NCBI GenBank assembly: GCA_028564925.1
Contig: CM053026.1
Span: forward strand, 594,638,661-594,702,660
Reading direction: 5' to 3'
Length of the DNA stretch: 64,000 nt
DNA from: Lithobates sylvaticus
Lineage: Eukaryota; Chordata; Amphibia; Anura; Ranidae
This document shows positions 23,650 through 35,894 of the stretch, piece after piece. The position numbers and the translations under genes were made by a program. The notes under the pieces were generated by a model, which had not been told where the DNA came from, did no database searches, and saw only the letters and a list, made by a program, of their open reading frames with translations. Every line of letters starts with the position of its first letter. Within the stretch, counting starts at the first letter, position 1.

Positions 23650-23911
23650 TAAAGTGATACTAAAGTCTGTTTTTTTTTTATTTATTTTTTTAAATAACAA
23701 ACATGTTAGACTTACCTGCTCTGTGCAGTGGTTTTGCACAGAGCAACCCAGATCCTCTTCTTCTCGGGTCCCTCTTCGATGCTCCTGGCCTCTCCCTCCT
23801 GTCAAGTGCCCCCACAGCAAGCAGCTTGCTATGGAGGCACCCGAACCGAGCCGCAGCTCCCTATAGAATGCATTAAGATAAAAAACCTTCTGCCTTTACA
23901 ACCTCTTTAAT
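23650..23911 (-). repeat. Interspersed repeat, same family, copy 2
   Basis: TTAAAGTGATACTAAAGTCT on the left and, inverted, TTAAAGAGGTTGTAAAGG on the right give short inverted termini. It directly abuts the previous copy, suggesting insertion at its TTAA-like edge or a tandem pair. Confidence 0.65.
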
Positions 23912-25095
23912 CTCTCCTGCTGGCTATTTTATTCTACAGCTGGAACCTGCAACTATCAAGATACTTGAACAGCGGCTGTAATTTATTGAGCTACTGCTTG
24001 ACAGAGAATTTTCTTTTTCCTTTGTTTTTGGCCAGTTCATCAGGAAAAAGCCAAAATGTGCTCCCTTTATGACCAGATTAGGGTACATACTCCAGCTGCT
24101 CTCTCACTGATGCTGCAGCTTGAAACTCTGTACAGTAGCTGGAGGGTGTGTCAGAAAGAAGTTATATTGTGCACACAACTTTACTACTATTTTTCCTGCT
24201 GTCTGTGCCACACATACATATTACCTCCTTTTGTTAAAGCAAAACTTAAGTTTATAATCTTTTAATGCCAACTGGCTAAATCTAAAAAGTGCCCATGCAT
24301 GTATTCCTGCAAATATCTGTTTCTTGTGGCTTTAATAGTAGATTTCCTAGATGCTGTACAGGCATCCCTGTAGGACCTGGTATTCTCTATGACCTTTTGG
24401 CTTGATCTCTTCTAGCTGCATAGCTCACATCATAGACTTTCCACACCTCTCTCTAAGGCAGACCCTACATGATTTGAGATCGATAGGGAATCACTCCTGC
24501 CATCAGAATACAATGAGCAATCAGCAGCACTGATCGTTCGGGAAATACCCAACAGGCTGGTTGTAAACAAGTCAATTAATAGATCAACCTGTGTACGACC
24601 AGCTAGCCCATACATGGCTCAAAATTTGTCCGGTTCCTGCTAAACCCGGATTTGGTATATTGTTATGCTTCTTCATTTGCATAAAGGACAAGGCACATCA
24701 TGCACATAACAATGTGGCCCTCTCAATCCTTCCCTGTATTTTGCCTTCCCATTTGATTGACAGCTACATTTAGAGATACCCGGTGTCAATGATGGAAATG
24801 TTTCTAGTGCTGAGCAAGCAAAATACTATTTAAAAAATTACTACTATAAACAATATCAGCCATATTAGTGTGGACGTTTATATGTGGAGGACCTATTTGA
24901 AGTTTGAATTACTCCTTCCTACTATCTTGTATGTGAACATTAAGCTGGATTAACAGAGCTTGGATGAGTTATATTTGCAGTCTAGATTTGGATAAAAATG
25001 ATCCCAATAGAATCAATACTAGGCTATCCAAGAAGTTGTATTATTGATATACTTGAGGAAAGAGTAGTGATGTTAAGATCTGAGGGGGGACTAGT
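23912..25095. other. No gene; possible decayed repeat near 24455-24610
   Basis: No coding signal. GACCCTACATGATTTGAGATCG and CCCATACATGGCTCAAAATT look like weak inverted ends of an old MITE. The remainder is AT-rich. Confidence 0.35.
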
Positions 25096-25139
25096 GAGAG
25101 CTGTGGAGAGACATGAGATTGACCCTCAATGTATTGTAA

Positions 25140-25462
25140 AATCTAGGATGAGAACCTTCGTCCCTCAGCCAGCAACACTGAAGATGGGTTGAGGATGGGT
25201 TCTCCAGCATGACAATTAACCAAAACATTTTGCCAAGGCAACAGAGGAGTGGCTCAAAAAGAAGCACATTAGGGTCATAGAGGGAACTGAAACTATGAGT
25301 TGCCAAGTGACAGCCAAGAAAACATAAGTATTTAAAAAAGATCTGTAAAGAGTGGACCAAAATCCTTCCTGAGATGTGTGCAAACCTGGTAACCAACTAC
25401 AAAACTACAAGAAACGTCTCTGTGCTTGCCAACAAGGGTTTCTCCACCAAGTACTAAGTCAT
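25140..25462 (+). pseudogene. Tc1-type transposase C-terminal pseudogene
   Basis: GWVLQHDN then PKHFAKATEEWLKKKHIRVIE is the region around the second catalytic Asp. After VIE the expected WPSQSPDLNPIENLWR segment is absent: the sequence jumps into the block that normally reads RELKLRVAKRQP, in another frame. The third catalytic residue is therefore deleted. Frame changes and stops also interrupt the rest before CANLVTNYK and ANKGFSTKY, the family's usual C-terminus. Inactive. Confidence 0.7.
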
Positions 25463-25472
25463 GTTTTGCTTA

Positions 25473-25866
25473 GGCCCCTTTCACACTGGGGCGGGAGCCG
25501 CAGTGATGTTTTTGCCGCGGTATTCGGCCGCTCGCGGGGTGGTTTTTCCCCCCCACGAGCGGGCAAAAAAGGGTTAAGATCTCCGCAAAGCGCCGCCGTA
25601 GCGGCGGTATTGCCGCTGTATTACCGCGGTGTCCCATTGAAATCAATGGGTAGGAGCGGTATAGGAGTGGTGAATACACCGCTCCTATACCGCTCCAAAG
25701 ATGCTGCTAGCAGGACTTTTTTTTACCGTCCTGCTAGCGCACCGCTCCAGTGTGAAAGCCCGCCGGCTTTCACACTGGAGTGAATGGGGCCGTTTTTTTC
25801 AGGCGGTGTACAGGCGCTATTTTTAGTGCTGTACCACCTGAAAACCGCCCCAGTGTGAAAGGGGCC
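25473..25866. mobile_element. PIF/Harbinger-type MITE, complete
   Basis: GGCCCCTTTCACACTGGGGC at the left is mirrored exactly by CCCCAGTGTGAAAGGGGCC at the right, with TTA on both sides (25470-25472, 25867-25869). The interior has further symmetric G/C-rich words, including GCGGTATTGCCGC and CCATTGAAATCAATGG. Frames across it are forced by composition. It sits inside the Tc1 remnant, so it is the younger of the two. Confidence 0.85.
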
Positions 25867-26075
25867 TTAGGGATCAAATACTTATTTTACTCACTGAACT
25901 GCAGCTAAATTTATAACATTTCTATCATGTGTTTTTTCTGGATTTGTGGTTGATATTCTGTCTCTATCATTTAAAATATACCTATGATAAAAATGATGGA
26001 TCCTTCATTTCTTTGTAGGTGGGCAAACTTACAAAATCTGTAGGGGATCAAATAATTATTTCCCCCACTGTATGT

Positions 26076-28035
26076 TTAATGGTAAAGGCTACCGTATCTG
26101 AAACACTTTACCTTTTAGTCCATTCAGATACTTCAGTTTGTTCATCTAATTCAATTTTCCAGTGTTAGAACTTAGAAATTAAAATTATATTTCCGTAAGG
26201 TTTCTCTTGGAACTGACATAAACTCGTGTCAACAATGGCAACAACACCACTGTGAATCCATAGGGAAGAGAGAAAGTTTGTCATTTCTATTTGCAACAGA
26301 GAGTGTAAAGCGTGCTCGGCCAATATACTTGTTGTATCATTTTTAAATCAAGGCCATCTCTTTCACAGTGGTAAACGTGAAATGTTTTTAAAGGCCAGAC
26401 TTAGCATAAAATCTATCGGTTGCTATGGATACCACTTACCACACAGGACTGTGCTGTGTGTTAAACTGTGATTTTCTCTGGTCTGAGTTTCAGCTTTGTT
26501 GGAAAAGGCAGAATGACAAATATTTTGTTTTCAAAGTACATGATGAATAAATTAAAAACATTGTTTTAAATAAATAATAATATGGGTATATCTAGCAACC
26601 AATACGGTTTGCTATTTTGTGAATTTTTTCTATTTCAAATGTTAATGCCACAATGGGTCTTTGTTTGGGAATTAATCTTTTTGTAACTGCACATGGGATG
26701 ACAGCTTTGCAAAGGCTCAGTCCTTTCATCATGATGTACTGCTCATTTCTTACCTGTAGCGCTTGGAAACCATTATAATTAAAAACAGACTAATCTTTGG
26801 GAAAAAAAAGAGGGGTCTTTGTAGTGTAAGTCTTTCACTTACTCCTTTGTGGTAAAGATACAATTGAGGGCCATGTATTTGTTGCATAATGTATGTACTC
26901 TTTGTGGCAATGTTCTGTAAAGCTGGAAAAATAGTAGCACTGCTCACTGTTCAATAGGAAGTTATGCATATCTTTTCACTAGGACCCCTGACCTCACAAC
27001 TTAATTAATTAGGTGTATTGTTTGAATGGTGATAATTAAATATTCCTTTTATCGCTTCGACAAAGAATACGCTGCTCTGATCTCTGCATTAAAAACAGGT
27101 CTACGTCTTCTGAGTCATGGGAAAAAGCTAAGATCTGCTTAACTTGCAAATCTTATTGACATAGTATTCATTTATGTTTTGTTTTAACCTTTATTGAGCA
27201 ACAAGAACAGCAAAATATATAGTTGGAACTGGAGGAAGAATCCTCTCTGTACATCCCCTGGGCTTTAAAAAATATTCCAACATCAGCAGGTCTGTGGCAG
27301 CCTTTTAAATATTTATTTTTATGTTAAAATGCCAAAGTGTATCCACTAATGACTGATTTGGTGGTAAAATGTTTAATTAAAACAGGTGAGACACAGTATA
27401 GCAAAAATAAACAACTTTCTGAATAGTACAAAGTGTATATTTTTTTTGCTTCTATGAATAAATAAAAATCCTAAAGAAAATAAAAAATTGCAATGAAGCA
27501 AATTGTTAATTATTTTAAATAATTCCCCTAAGCCGTGATGGGATACATCCAGAGTTTATCAAAGTAGTCAGATTTAATAAAAGAAAATGCCTCAAATTGA
27601 ATTTAATATTACAAATCTGGCCAATTTAAATTGGGAGTTTAATAAATAAATGCATATGTAAATTTTACCCTAAGAGCAAAATGATAAGTAGAAAAATGTA
27701 TATAGGTAGCAAAAGTTACAGTATATGCACAGACTTATGGACTTGCAGACTTAAGTTTGAACCCTACCCTCCAGCCTCTTGGAAATCATTTAATGTGATG
27801 CCTAATTCCATGATCAAAAAAGGAGGCTTGGGAGGTCGGGGTTGGAGCCAAGCTAAATTTACAGAAAAAGTTGACATTTGCGCATAGATTTAGCTGCATG
27901 TATTTGTCAATTTACAGATTGTTTTGCGATCTTAAAATTAGGCATATGCTAATGATACAATAGCTGGTTGTACCTTCTGGGTTTTGAAATTGCAGAGAGA
28001 CTTTTTTCTATTAGTTACAAACTGTTTCAACTTAT
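26076..28035. other. AT-rich DNA, no gene seen
   Basis: About 2 kb without recognisable exon, repeat terminus or tandem array. The minus frame 26750-26947 and plus frame 27681-27887 have no motif. It may be single-copy DNA; conserved non-coding elements cannot be judged from one sequence. Confidence 0.5.
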
Positions 28036-28040
28036 TCCTA

Positions 28041-28950
28041 ATGTAGCGCCTACCCCAAATTTCCAGGAGCCTGAAGGTGACTACCAGAAGTAGGGAGGGC
28101 TGACATAGTTCCTCAGGGTGCAGGTTATCAGGCATAGTGGGTGATGAACAAGAAAGTAAGTTGGGTGCCAGTCACTTTTATGCTTAAACAAAAGAAAGGT
28201 CTATTTCTCAAACAGGAAAAATGTGGGAGAGAGGTTATGAGGCACAGGACACCCTTAGTAACAATCAGCAAACAGGCAGATTGGCAGACTCCTTAGGAAA
28301 CAGCAGTACAGGAAAAAAAAACTTTAAGCTGAACCAGCACATCTGTACTTTGTAAGATAGGCTGTGTCCTATAGTAACTGAGCTTTACTCACTATAGCAT
28401 ACTGAATTCTTTTGAATGAGTTATCTCTTGAAGATCCCCAGTCCGTGAAGAGTCACCTCTGGTGCTTCTCTAGAACTCCATGCCTCTCAGAATTGTTTCT
28501 GGATCTCTGGCAGGCTTTTCTCAGCAAAACCTTAGACACCCGGATAGGCCTCGGACAGGCCTAGCAGCCAGCGGCCACCTGGATAGGCCTCAGGTTTCAG
28601 GCCTAGCAGGCAGAAGCTGTTTCACACGCATCCATCCAGGCCGCAGCCCTGGGCTGGAAGACTAACATCACCTGACTCCTTCCGAATAAATACCTCCTCC
28701 CAGCATTCATAGCAATGAATCTGATTGACTGAGAAAGGTATGTTTATTCATAACCTCAACTCACTGTAGCACATCACACTATGTCAAAGGCCACAGCATC
28801 ACCTACTGACAGAAGGGAGAAACCACAGCTAAACAAGGTTAGGAGGGAAGCCATTTGACCACTAAACACTACAAATTAGCCAGGCTGGCTACCACCCAGC
28901 ATAAATAAATTTACCTGTAGCCCTATTCTAGAATGAAGGCACTACACACA
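28041..28950. repeat. Possible repeat element with TGTAGYGCC termini
   Basis: TGTAGCGCCTACCCCAAAT (from 28041) is matched, inverted, by TGTAGTGCCTTCATTC at the right (near 28935-28950). The TGTAGCACCACCCCCAAAA word at 29131 looks like the start of a related copy. No coding content. Class and exact ends uncertain. Confidence 0.4.
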
Positions 28951-29130
28951 AAAAAAATATATATTTTTAGACACATTTTCAGCAGCTATTAAGCATCATT
29001 TTTAAATTATCTCATTATTGCCTTTGATGATACATATTTGGGATCTGATTCTTCTGCACTGTCTTTACTATTCAGTGTACCATGTTCAGTAGGTGTTTCT
29101 ATCACTCTGTACATGTCTTACAAACTGCTA

Positions 29131-29780
29131 TTGTAGCACCACCCCCAAAAGAGGGGGATGTTTGAGCTCTTCCCTAATTGCTAAGAAAGGGCTATTTTAT
29201 TCGGGGAACAATGCTCAGCAAGGCAAAGAATCACATCAGTAATAAATGAGCAAAAATAACCTGAAACAGTATAACACAGTGCCATAAAACTAACAAACAA
29301 CATCACAAAAAGTATGCACAACACCCAAAAAATGTAAGGGAAATTTTAGACTATAATGGATCCTAACTAACAGGAAGTACATTGAGGCCTAACAAAGGTG
29401 GAGTCCTTCCCTATCCCACTGGTAAGTGGTACCTTGACTACTGTTGGCTGGCGTTTGGTCCTGGTTTGGAGCCCTCCACTTTTCAGCAGGGTAATTTGGG
29501 TAAAAAATGAATGTGCTGCCAAAGGCCTCTTAACAGTCTGGTTGTTTTGGGTACACCCTCTGGTGACCCAATGAGAAATACTAGGGACCCTCCTCTCAAA
29601 CTGGTTATGACAGATGAAATAGTGCTCTCCCTCAGGTATCAGTTCTTTCAGTGACACTGCAGGTTGAAGCTCTTTCCAGAAGTCAGCAGTTCCGGAACGA
29701 GGAACCTGGACAGCAGTCGCCGGAATCAAGGATCTGATACTGCAGTCTCTAGAATCTCATGTCTAGTACAGTAGACACTA
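29131..29780. repeat. Possible second TGTAGYRCC element
   Basis: Begins TGTAGCACCACCCCC like the element at 28041. The 120-codon minus frame 29367-29729 shows no known domain. The right end is not identified. Confidence 0.3.
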
Positions 29781-29804
29781 GGGTCACAGGTGAGTTATAA
29801 TAGA

Positions 29805-29980
29805 CAGACAAAGCTTTCAAAAAGAGAAAAGGAGAAGCTGCAAAGCATACAGGAAATGCAGGAAGTCATGGAAAGAGTTGGCCAGCAGACAGGCAGCACT
29901 CGCAACATGAAAGGAGATCTTTTATTGGATTGTAAAATCTATCTATTGTTTGTATTGTTATTACAATGCTATTTAAATAG
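29805..29980 (+). repeat. Interspersed repeat with CAGACAGGCAG, copy 2, partial
   Basis: AAGCTGCAAAGCATACAGG, GGCCAGCAGACAGGCAGCAC and TTGTATTGTTATTACAATGC match the repeat at 9565-9870 in order. The part with GGGATATGTAGTC is missing. Confidence 0.55.
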
Positions 29981-29989
29981 CACTGATTT

Positions 29990-30290
29990 CTGTATAAATG
30001 ACAAATGTCCCAAAAATGTGTCAAAAATGTCCGATGTGTCCGCCAAAATGTCACAGTCACAATAAAAATCGCTGATCGCCGCCATTACTAATAAAAAAAA
30101 AATATTAATAAAAATGCTATAAAACTATCCCCTATTTTGTAAACGCTATAAACTTTTGCGCAAACTAATCAATAATCGCTAATTGCGATTTTTTTTACCA
30201 AAAATATGTAGAAGAATACGTATCGGCCTAAACTGAGGAAAAAAAAATGTTTTTTTATATATTTTTTGGGGATATTTATTATAGCAAAAA
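29990..30290. repeat. Repeat fragment, ATCGCTGATCGCCGCC block
   Basis: Contains AATGTGTCAAAAATGTCCG, CGCTGATCGCCGCCATTAC and AAGAATACGTATCGGCC. These look like part of a dispersed repeat, but no second copy is in the window, so this is from general familiarity with frog genomes and is weak. Confidence 0.3.
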
Positions 30291-30712
30291 GTAAATAAAG
30301 AGGAAGTAAAGCCTCCTCGGAAAAAAAAAAAAAAAATACGGCACCTGCAAGGCAAAGGCATAATAAGCTAGTATGCATAGCATACTAGCTCATTATGAAT
30401 AACTTACCTGAACGAAGCCCCCGAAGCGACCCTCGTCCACGTCCTCCACTGCCGCCATCACTCCCGGAGTGACTTCCGGGTCTCGCTGCTCCAGCGCTGT
30501 CATTCGCTGGAGTCGCGATGACGTCACTCCCGCGCATGCGCCTGCGCGCAGCTGTCTACGGCACATGCGCCGTAGATAGCGGTGCCTTTTCTTTTCTAAA
30601 TATCTTCTAAACCATGTAGGTTTAGGAGATATTTTTTGGACCTACATGTAAGCCTTAATCTAGGCTTACCTGTGGGTCAAAGTGGTTTGTAAGGGTTTAC
30701 AACCACTTTAAG
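30291..30712. mobile_element. TTAA-ended MITE (TTAAAGTGGTTGTAAA family)
   Basis: The right end, inverted, reads TTAAAGTGGTTGTAAACC and the left end AAAGAGGAAGTAAAGCC is a diverged counterpart. The interior is G/C-rich (CTCCCGGAGTGACTTCCGGG, CGCATGCGCC, GCATGCGCCG). The termini resemble the repeats at 23650 and 37433. Non-coding. Confidence 0.5.
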
Positions 30713-31675
30713 CTGAAGTTTAGATTGGGCTTTAAATATAAATGTTTAAAACCTTGTGCCGAACATAGAGTAAAGCATCCTTTCTTTCAAAAGAACTTTT
30801 GAGGTCCTTCACTCATACTAATGTAGTACCCTTTGAATTTTATTCATTAAATATGGCTCTCTGTGTCATTCCCGTTTCACAAGCCAGTCATAATGAAGGA
30901 ACTATTGACACCCCAGTGAACTTTGGCTTTTGTTCATGGAACATTCAGGAAAAGTGCTAGAATATTACAGAAAGTGTTTTTGTAATGAACGTTTTTCCCT
31001 TAGGTTTTTCCTTTTCTCATTACTTGTCTTCAGTGTTTCTGAATGCTTGAATGGGATAAATGCCTCCATAGGTTATATGTAATCTATGAAGCAAGAGAAA
31101 ACATGGAATACTATGTTTGCCTGTAGCTGGAGTGAATAATTAGTACAATATTTACATTAAACAATTTTATTGGCCTAGAGCAATGTCGTCAGGGTTCTCC
31201 CATGTCTACGCATGTATTGAATGTTGAACTTTAATGAATACCTTAATTAGTCTCCTATAGCATAATATTTGTCAGATACAATGCACTATTTTTCTGAGTC
31301 ATATCTGTAGCAGAACATAATGGTGCATGTGTTATACAGATTAATGTATTTTAATCGCTCCTAGGAAACAGAGTTCAAGAGATTAGTGAAGTATAATGTG
31401 TGCATTACTCCTGTGCCACTTAGCTTTTACATTCTTAGAAGAGTAGCAATTTATGATTAGTAAGACATAAAATAATGGCACTATATGTAAAAGATAACAA
31501 TAATCCACAGAAAATATAAAGATAGATTAAGTACAAAGTAGATTGAGATGCACATACAGTAGCTGTAGTTAATTTTGTGTTGAATCTGAAAGCATAAAGA
31601 ATAGATCTCTACATAGGAATATAATGAATTATATATATATTTTTTAAATAGTGATGTTTAGGAAGGAGTGTACGT
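30713..31675. other. AT-rich DNA, no gene seen
   Basis: No coding, tandem or terminal-repeat signal recognised. Confidence 0.5.
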
Positions 31676-32503
31676 TTAACCATTACAATACTGGGCACTT
31701 TCGCCCCCTTCCTTCCCAGCCCAATTTTCATCTTTCAGCGCTCTCGCACTTTCAATGACAATTGCGCGGTCATGCAATGCTGTACCCAAATGAAATTTTT
31801 ATCATTTTGTTTGCACAAATAGAGCTTTAGTTTGGTGGTATTTATTCACGACTCCGTTTTGAATTTTTTGCTATATAAGCGAAAAAATTGCGGAAATTTT
31901 GAAAAAAAAAAACAATATTTTCTCCTTTCTTTTTTAAAAGAAATCAATAAAATCTAATTTTTTCATAAATTTAAGCCAAAATGTATTCTGCTACATGTTT
32001 TTAGTAAAAAAAATTCCGTTAAGTGTATAATAATTGGTTTGCGTGATTACGGACATATGTACGCAAATGATCATGTACAGATGTGTGCAGGTGATCACGG
32101 ACATATGTGTGCAGATAATCATTGGCACATGTTGTTTTACTGGGACATATGTGAGGGACATGTGTTTTTATTATTTGGGGACATCCGCTCTCCTCTCCTC
32201 GCCGACGACTTCCGTGTGAGGAGAGCAGAGCCGATTGCCTAGCAACCGGCTGTTTGCTTACATCACATGACGGCTGTGATTGGACACGGCCATCATGTAA
32301 TCAGGAGGGCCAATCACAGAGCCCTCCTGCCCATCCTTGATGTGCCGTGTCCGGGTGACACAAGCGCATCGGGATCGCGCCGCTGCGCGGGCACGCGCGC
32401 ATTCGATTTCGCTACTTATGATGGACGTTCAGGAACGTCCGATCAGAAGTAGACGGCTCCCACCTGGCCGTATATATACAGTGGCCGGGTGGGAAGTAGT
32501 TAA
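31676..32503. mobile_element. TTAA-ended interspersed repeat, copy 2
   Basis: Left end TTAACCATTACAATACTGGG then CACTTTCGCCCCCTTCC matches copies at 6364 and 54124. Right end GGGAAGTAGTTAA is the inverted partner. A variable block (about 32040-32165) holds GGACATATGTGTGCAG-type repeats where the other copies have GGCACTGATG units. A G/C-rich tail with CCAATCACAG and GCCGTGTCC words follows. Frames at 32034-32452 are not conserved between copies. Confidence 0.7.
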
Positions 32504-32639
32504 ATAGTACTCCAACATTGAAAAATTCTCAAAAGTTGTTACCTCCCTCATATAGCAGCATGCCTTTATTTATCATTGGCTTGCAGTCTGATATGTATAT
32601 ATATAAAGGATTGAAAAGAGAAAAAACTGTCTTAAAAAA

Positions 32640-33035
32640 TTTGCGGACGTTGTGGGCATAACACGGGGCAGTAAATTATAAAAAATATGTATCTTTATTA
32701 CAATGCTTTAAAAGCACATACAATACCAAACAAACAACACTCTTTACTTGACAACAGATACCCAATAGCGCAAAAAAGTTGAGGCATGGATCCTTGCAAA
32801 GTTATAGAAGATCCGTAATACACATGGAAAGGATGTACATGTATCAACAAATTCGGTCCATGATCTCCTCCATGCTAGCTTGTCAACACGTTTCGCAACA
32901 TAAATTGCTTACTCAGGACATACTGGGTAGGTGCTGCTTAACCTTGAAAACCAGGTATTGTGTGACACAACACACAACAGATTGGGGACCGATTTAGTCC
33001 ATCCACAATTTAAATTATTAAAGGCATAGAATTCT
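32640..33035. repeat. Unclassified interspersed repeat with CACGTTTCGC motif
   Basis: ATCTTTATTACAATGC opens the block and ACACGTTTCGCAACATAAAT then TTACTCAGGA stand near 32886-32920, similar to the GTTTCG block near 1590. Ends and class unknown. Confidence 0.3.
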
Positions 33036-33534
33036 CCTACAATGCACCCTGAACAGGGAACAAGGGAAGAAGAATCCAACCTCTGGAGTGACCAATTAGA
33101 CCAATAAAAGTGAAATAAAGTAGATCACTATAAGCAAAATATCAACGGTAGACGAGTCGAGTAGACGGTTTTACTTGTAATTGTTGTGAAGGGTATCTCT
33201 CAGGCCTGTGGTTAACCCTTTCATATATCAAAAAAACTGTCCAATCAGGAGAACTCTTCTAATATGATATGAGATAACCTTGTCTGGAGACTCAATAGTG
33301 GAGCCAAGCCCAACCCTGGAAGGGTAACAGGTACCTCAGAGTTACTCAAAAAGCAGGTGTTCCTGCCAGCAGAGCTGCTTGGCATCCTCCTACAGTGCAT
33401 GACTATAGGAGTAAATAACTGGACTGAATTTAAATAAACATTTCTCCGGGCAGTGGGGGTGCCGAAGCCGAACATGAAAGGAATAGTCAGTCAAGTTAGA
33501 AGGTGTCTGGATCAGGCAGGTTATTCATTTTTTT
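33036..33534. other. No gene seen
   Basis: The minus frame 33245-33475 lacks recognisable motifs. No repeats seen apart from a T run at 33528-33538. Confidence 0.4.
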
Positions 33535-33544
33535 TTTTAAAGGC

Positions 33545-33670
33545 TATATGTATGTACTTTATGTGTTTGTATGTACAGTGCATGTAAGTGTGTATGTATG
33601 TACAGTATATGTGAGTGTATGTACAGTGTGTATGTATGTATGTACTGTATATGTGTGTGTATGTATGCAG
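33545..33670. repeat. TATG/TG-rich microsatellite
   Basis: Imperfect TATGTATGTACAGTG and TGTGTATG repeats for about 125 bp. Frames rich in Val/Cys/Tyr here are repeat-forced. Confidence 0.85.
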
Positions 33671-34144
33671 CCTTCCTGTCACATTAGGTTTTACACTGTG
33701 TCACTGGGAAAAAGCGCTTCCTGCATCATACTGCATAGGTAATTCAGTCAATTTAGAAGGCCCAGGCTGGTTTCACCTGGTTTCATCTATACATGTACCT
33801 GTGTTAAACAGTATCCTGTTCTCTTTGTATTTCTTGCTTTGTGTGAAATACCTGGTGATCATGTGAGTCTGTCTGCTTTATTATTTCAAACAGACCATGA
33901 AAGCAGATCAATCCCAGCCTGGTCAGGTTATTGTCTGTGCTGGGAGCAGAGCCTGCCTGTCCTCCAATGATCAGACTTGTGCAGACACGCCCTCCATTCA
34001 CTGAGAAAATCTGCGTACTGCTGTTTTTATATGTAGTATATACACAAATGTTTTGCCTTGCATTTCTATTTTAAACTGAATGGGTTGATTTACAAGATAA
34101 GGGTTCACATATACATTTAGCTCTGATATCTCATTGCAGTCATT
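33671..34144. other. No gene seen
   Basis: No recognised signal. Confidence 0.4.
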
Positions 34145-34450
34145 CAGATATAATGGATTTCTGTAGTCACAGCATGCACATTTAATTCTATAACATCAGC
34201 ATTGTAATGACAATACAAACAATAGCTATTTTTAATAATACAGTATAAGTTTACTTGAAAAATCCTGTCTGCTGGCCATTTCTTTCCACTATTTCCTGGA
34301 TTTCCTGCATGCTTTTCAGCTTCTCCTCTGCTGATTACATTCATTTTCTAAGGACTACATATCCCATGGTACCTTGCTGCATGTAAGCAGAGATTCCTGT
34401 ACTGACTCCGTCTCTTAAAACTCCTCCTCCTGAACGGTTCAAGTACAGCT
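34145..34450 (-). repeat. Interspersed repeat with GACTACATATCCCATG, copy 3 (inverted)
   Basis: Reverse complement of the repeat at 9565-9870: GCATTGTAATGACAATACAA, CTGTCTGCTGGCC, GGACTACATATCCCATGG and GTACTGACTCCGTCTC correspond in order. About 300 bp, no coding content. Confidence 0.6.
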
Positions 34451-35560
34451 CAAAAACAATTAAAGAACATATAAGCACAAACTTTGCAACTATGCAGTTC
34501 TGGTTAGATAAAGTACTAGAATTTATTCAGCGCAATAACAGCAGCATTTTATACTGGTATCTGTTCAGTAAGTATTAGAATTAAATGTAAGATGGAAACG
34601 AGCCATATGAAATGATGAACAGATAATGGCTGATAGATACTATGCTACGCATCAAATCCCAGTAAGGAAAGATATGATTGTCCAAAACAGCCTAGAGGTA
34701 GTTTAAGTCATTCAGATGGAAACAAGTGGTGAGTGAATTGCTATATGTTTTGAAGTATGTAGCCACACATTTACAGAATGATGGATTATGTATAACAGAC
34801 CCTTAACCTGCCTAGTCTCGGTTCATTTTATCATCATCACCAGCTAAATCTGTCAAGAACTCAGGCAAATGAAGCAGAGACCACCAACGTTTCAGATAAG
34901 GTTTTCCTTCTCTAAACCCGTCACATATCATACAGCTATACCTTTGTTTTCCTATTCTGTACATTTCGTACCTTATACAAGCAGTACTTGTGCTGATTTT
35001 AGAGTACTTAAAAGATGAGCATCAATTAAGTTATACAATGCAGCTATTTATAATAACATATAGAATAGCTGACAGCTTGAGATGTGGGAAGGTGACACAT
35101 CTATGATGTTCTTTGGTGCTGTATACTTTGAAAAACATATATTTTGTTATTTATATGAATAGTAAGTGTTGTATAGGTATTTTTTTCACATTAAAGTTTA
35201 TTCAGTATTGTTGAATAATTCAAAAGGGGTAAACAACAGTGAAATGTGTTGATAATTGAGACATACAGATAGATAAATCATGGAGAAACACTCTAGTTAT
35301 CAGATATAGTGGAATCAAAGTCCAGAGGTACAACAATAAAGTCAAAATCCAAAGTGATAATACTATAATCAAGATCCAATGATGTCATAACAGTAAAATG
35401 TAGTAAGAACAGAGGTTTAGGAATGAACTGACGTAGGTGAGAGCAAGCGTATGCAAAATGCACTTAGGCTAATATAATATACACTCCGTCGGGGGGGGGT
35501 ATACTGATAACAGCAGCTATTATCACTCTGGATTGAAATAAGTAGATTAGAAAGTGAGAG
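34451..35560. other. AT-rich DNA, no gene seen
   Basis: No recognised coding or repeat signal apart from a G run near 35490. Confidence 0.45.
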
Positions 35561-35563
35561 TTA

Positions 35564-35894
35564 GGCAGGCCATATACGCTGCAAATTTCCTTCCTGTAAC
35601 CACGGGTTGCCGGGAAAGAAGTTTACACGATTCCCCCATCAACACAGACAGTGCTGACAGGGGAGTCCCTCCTGCCAAGCTATTGTCTGCTCCTGGCGGG
35701 GGGGGGGGGGGGGCGGGGCAGGCGGGGAAGCCGTTCCCACCAGGAACAGACAGTGATTATCGCTAACGGCTATAGCAGCAGGCTGGTCCGGCAGTTGATT
35801 GATCAACTTGGTACATTCAGCCTGCCCATTAACAGTTCGAATCCCGACCAGTTCCTGCTGAACCATCTGAGATTCAAACCATGTATGGCCGGCC
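35564..35894. mobile_element. PIF/Harbinger-type MITE
   Basis: GGCAGGCCATATACGCTGC at the left and, inverted, GGCCGGCCATACATGG at the right, flanked by TTA at 35561-35563 and 35895-35897. It contains an 18-base G run (35698-35714). The GTTCGAATCCC word inside resembles a tRNA B box but has no A box at proper distance. Confidence 0.7.

Larger units (their letters stand above)
25100..26075 (+). mobile_element. Second Tc1-type transposon remnant, 3' part
   Basis: The right end GATCAAATAATTATTTCCCC followed by CACTGTA (near 26045-26073) is of the kind closing a Tc1 subfamily distinct from 21151-22636. Upstream it encodes the C-terminal third of a transposase: GWVLQHDN, PKHFAKATEEWLKKK, then CANLVTNYK and ANKGFSTKY. 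The 5' terminal repeat and N-terminal two thirds are missing. A Harbinger MITE interrupts it at 25473-25866. Confidence 0.75.

Noticed and set aside
26076-28035. Host exon in the quiet AT-rich interval
   Set aside because: No frame over about 70 codons with recognisable motif and no pair of splice signals around a conserved-looking frame.
35832-35850. GTTCGAATCCC, a tRNA B-box-like word
   Set aside because: No A box at the right distance, no cloverleaf, and it lies inside a Harbinger MITE.
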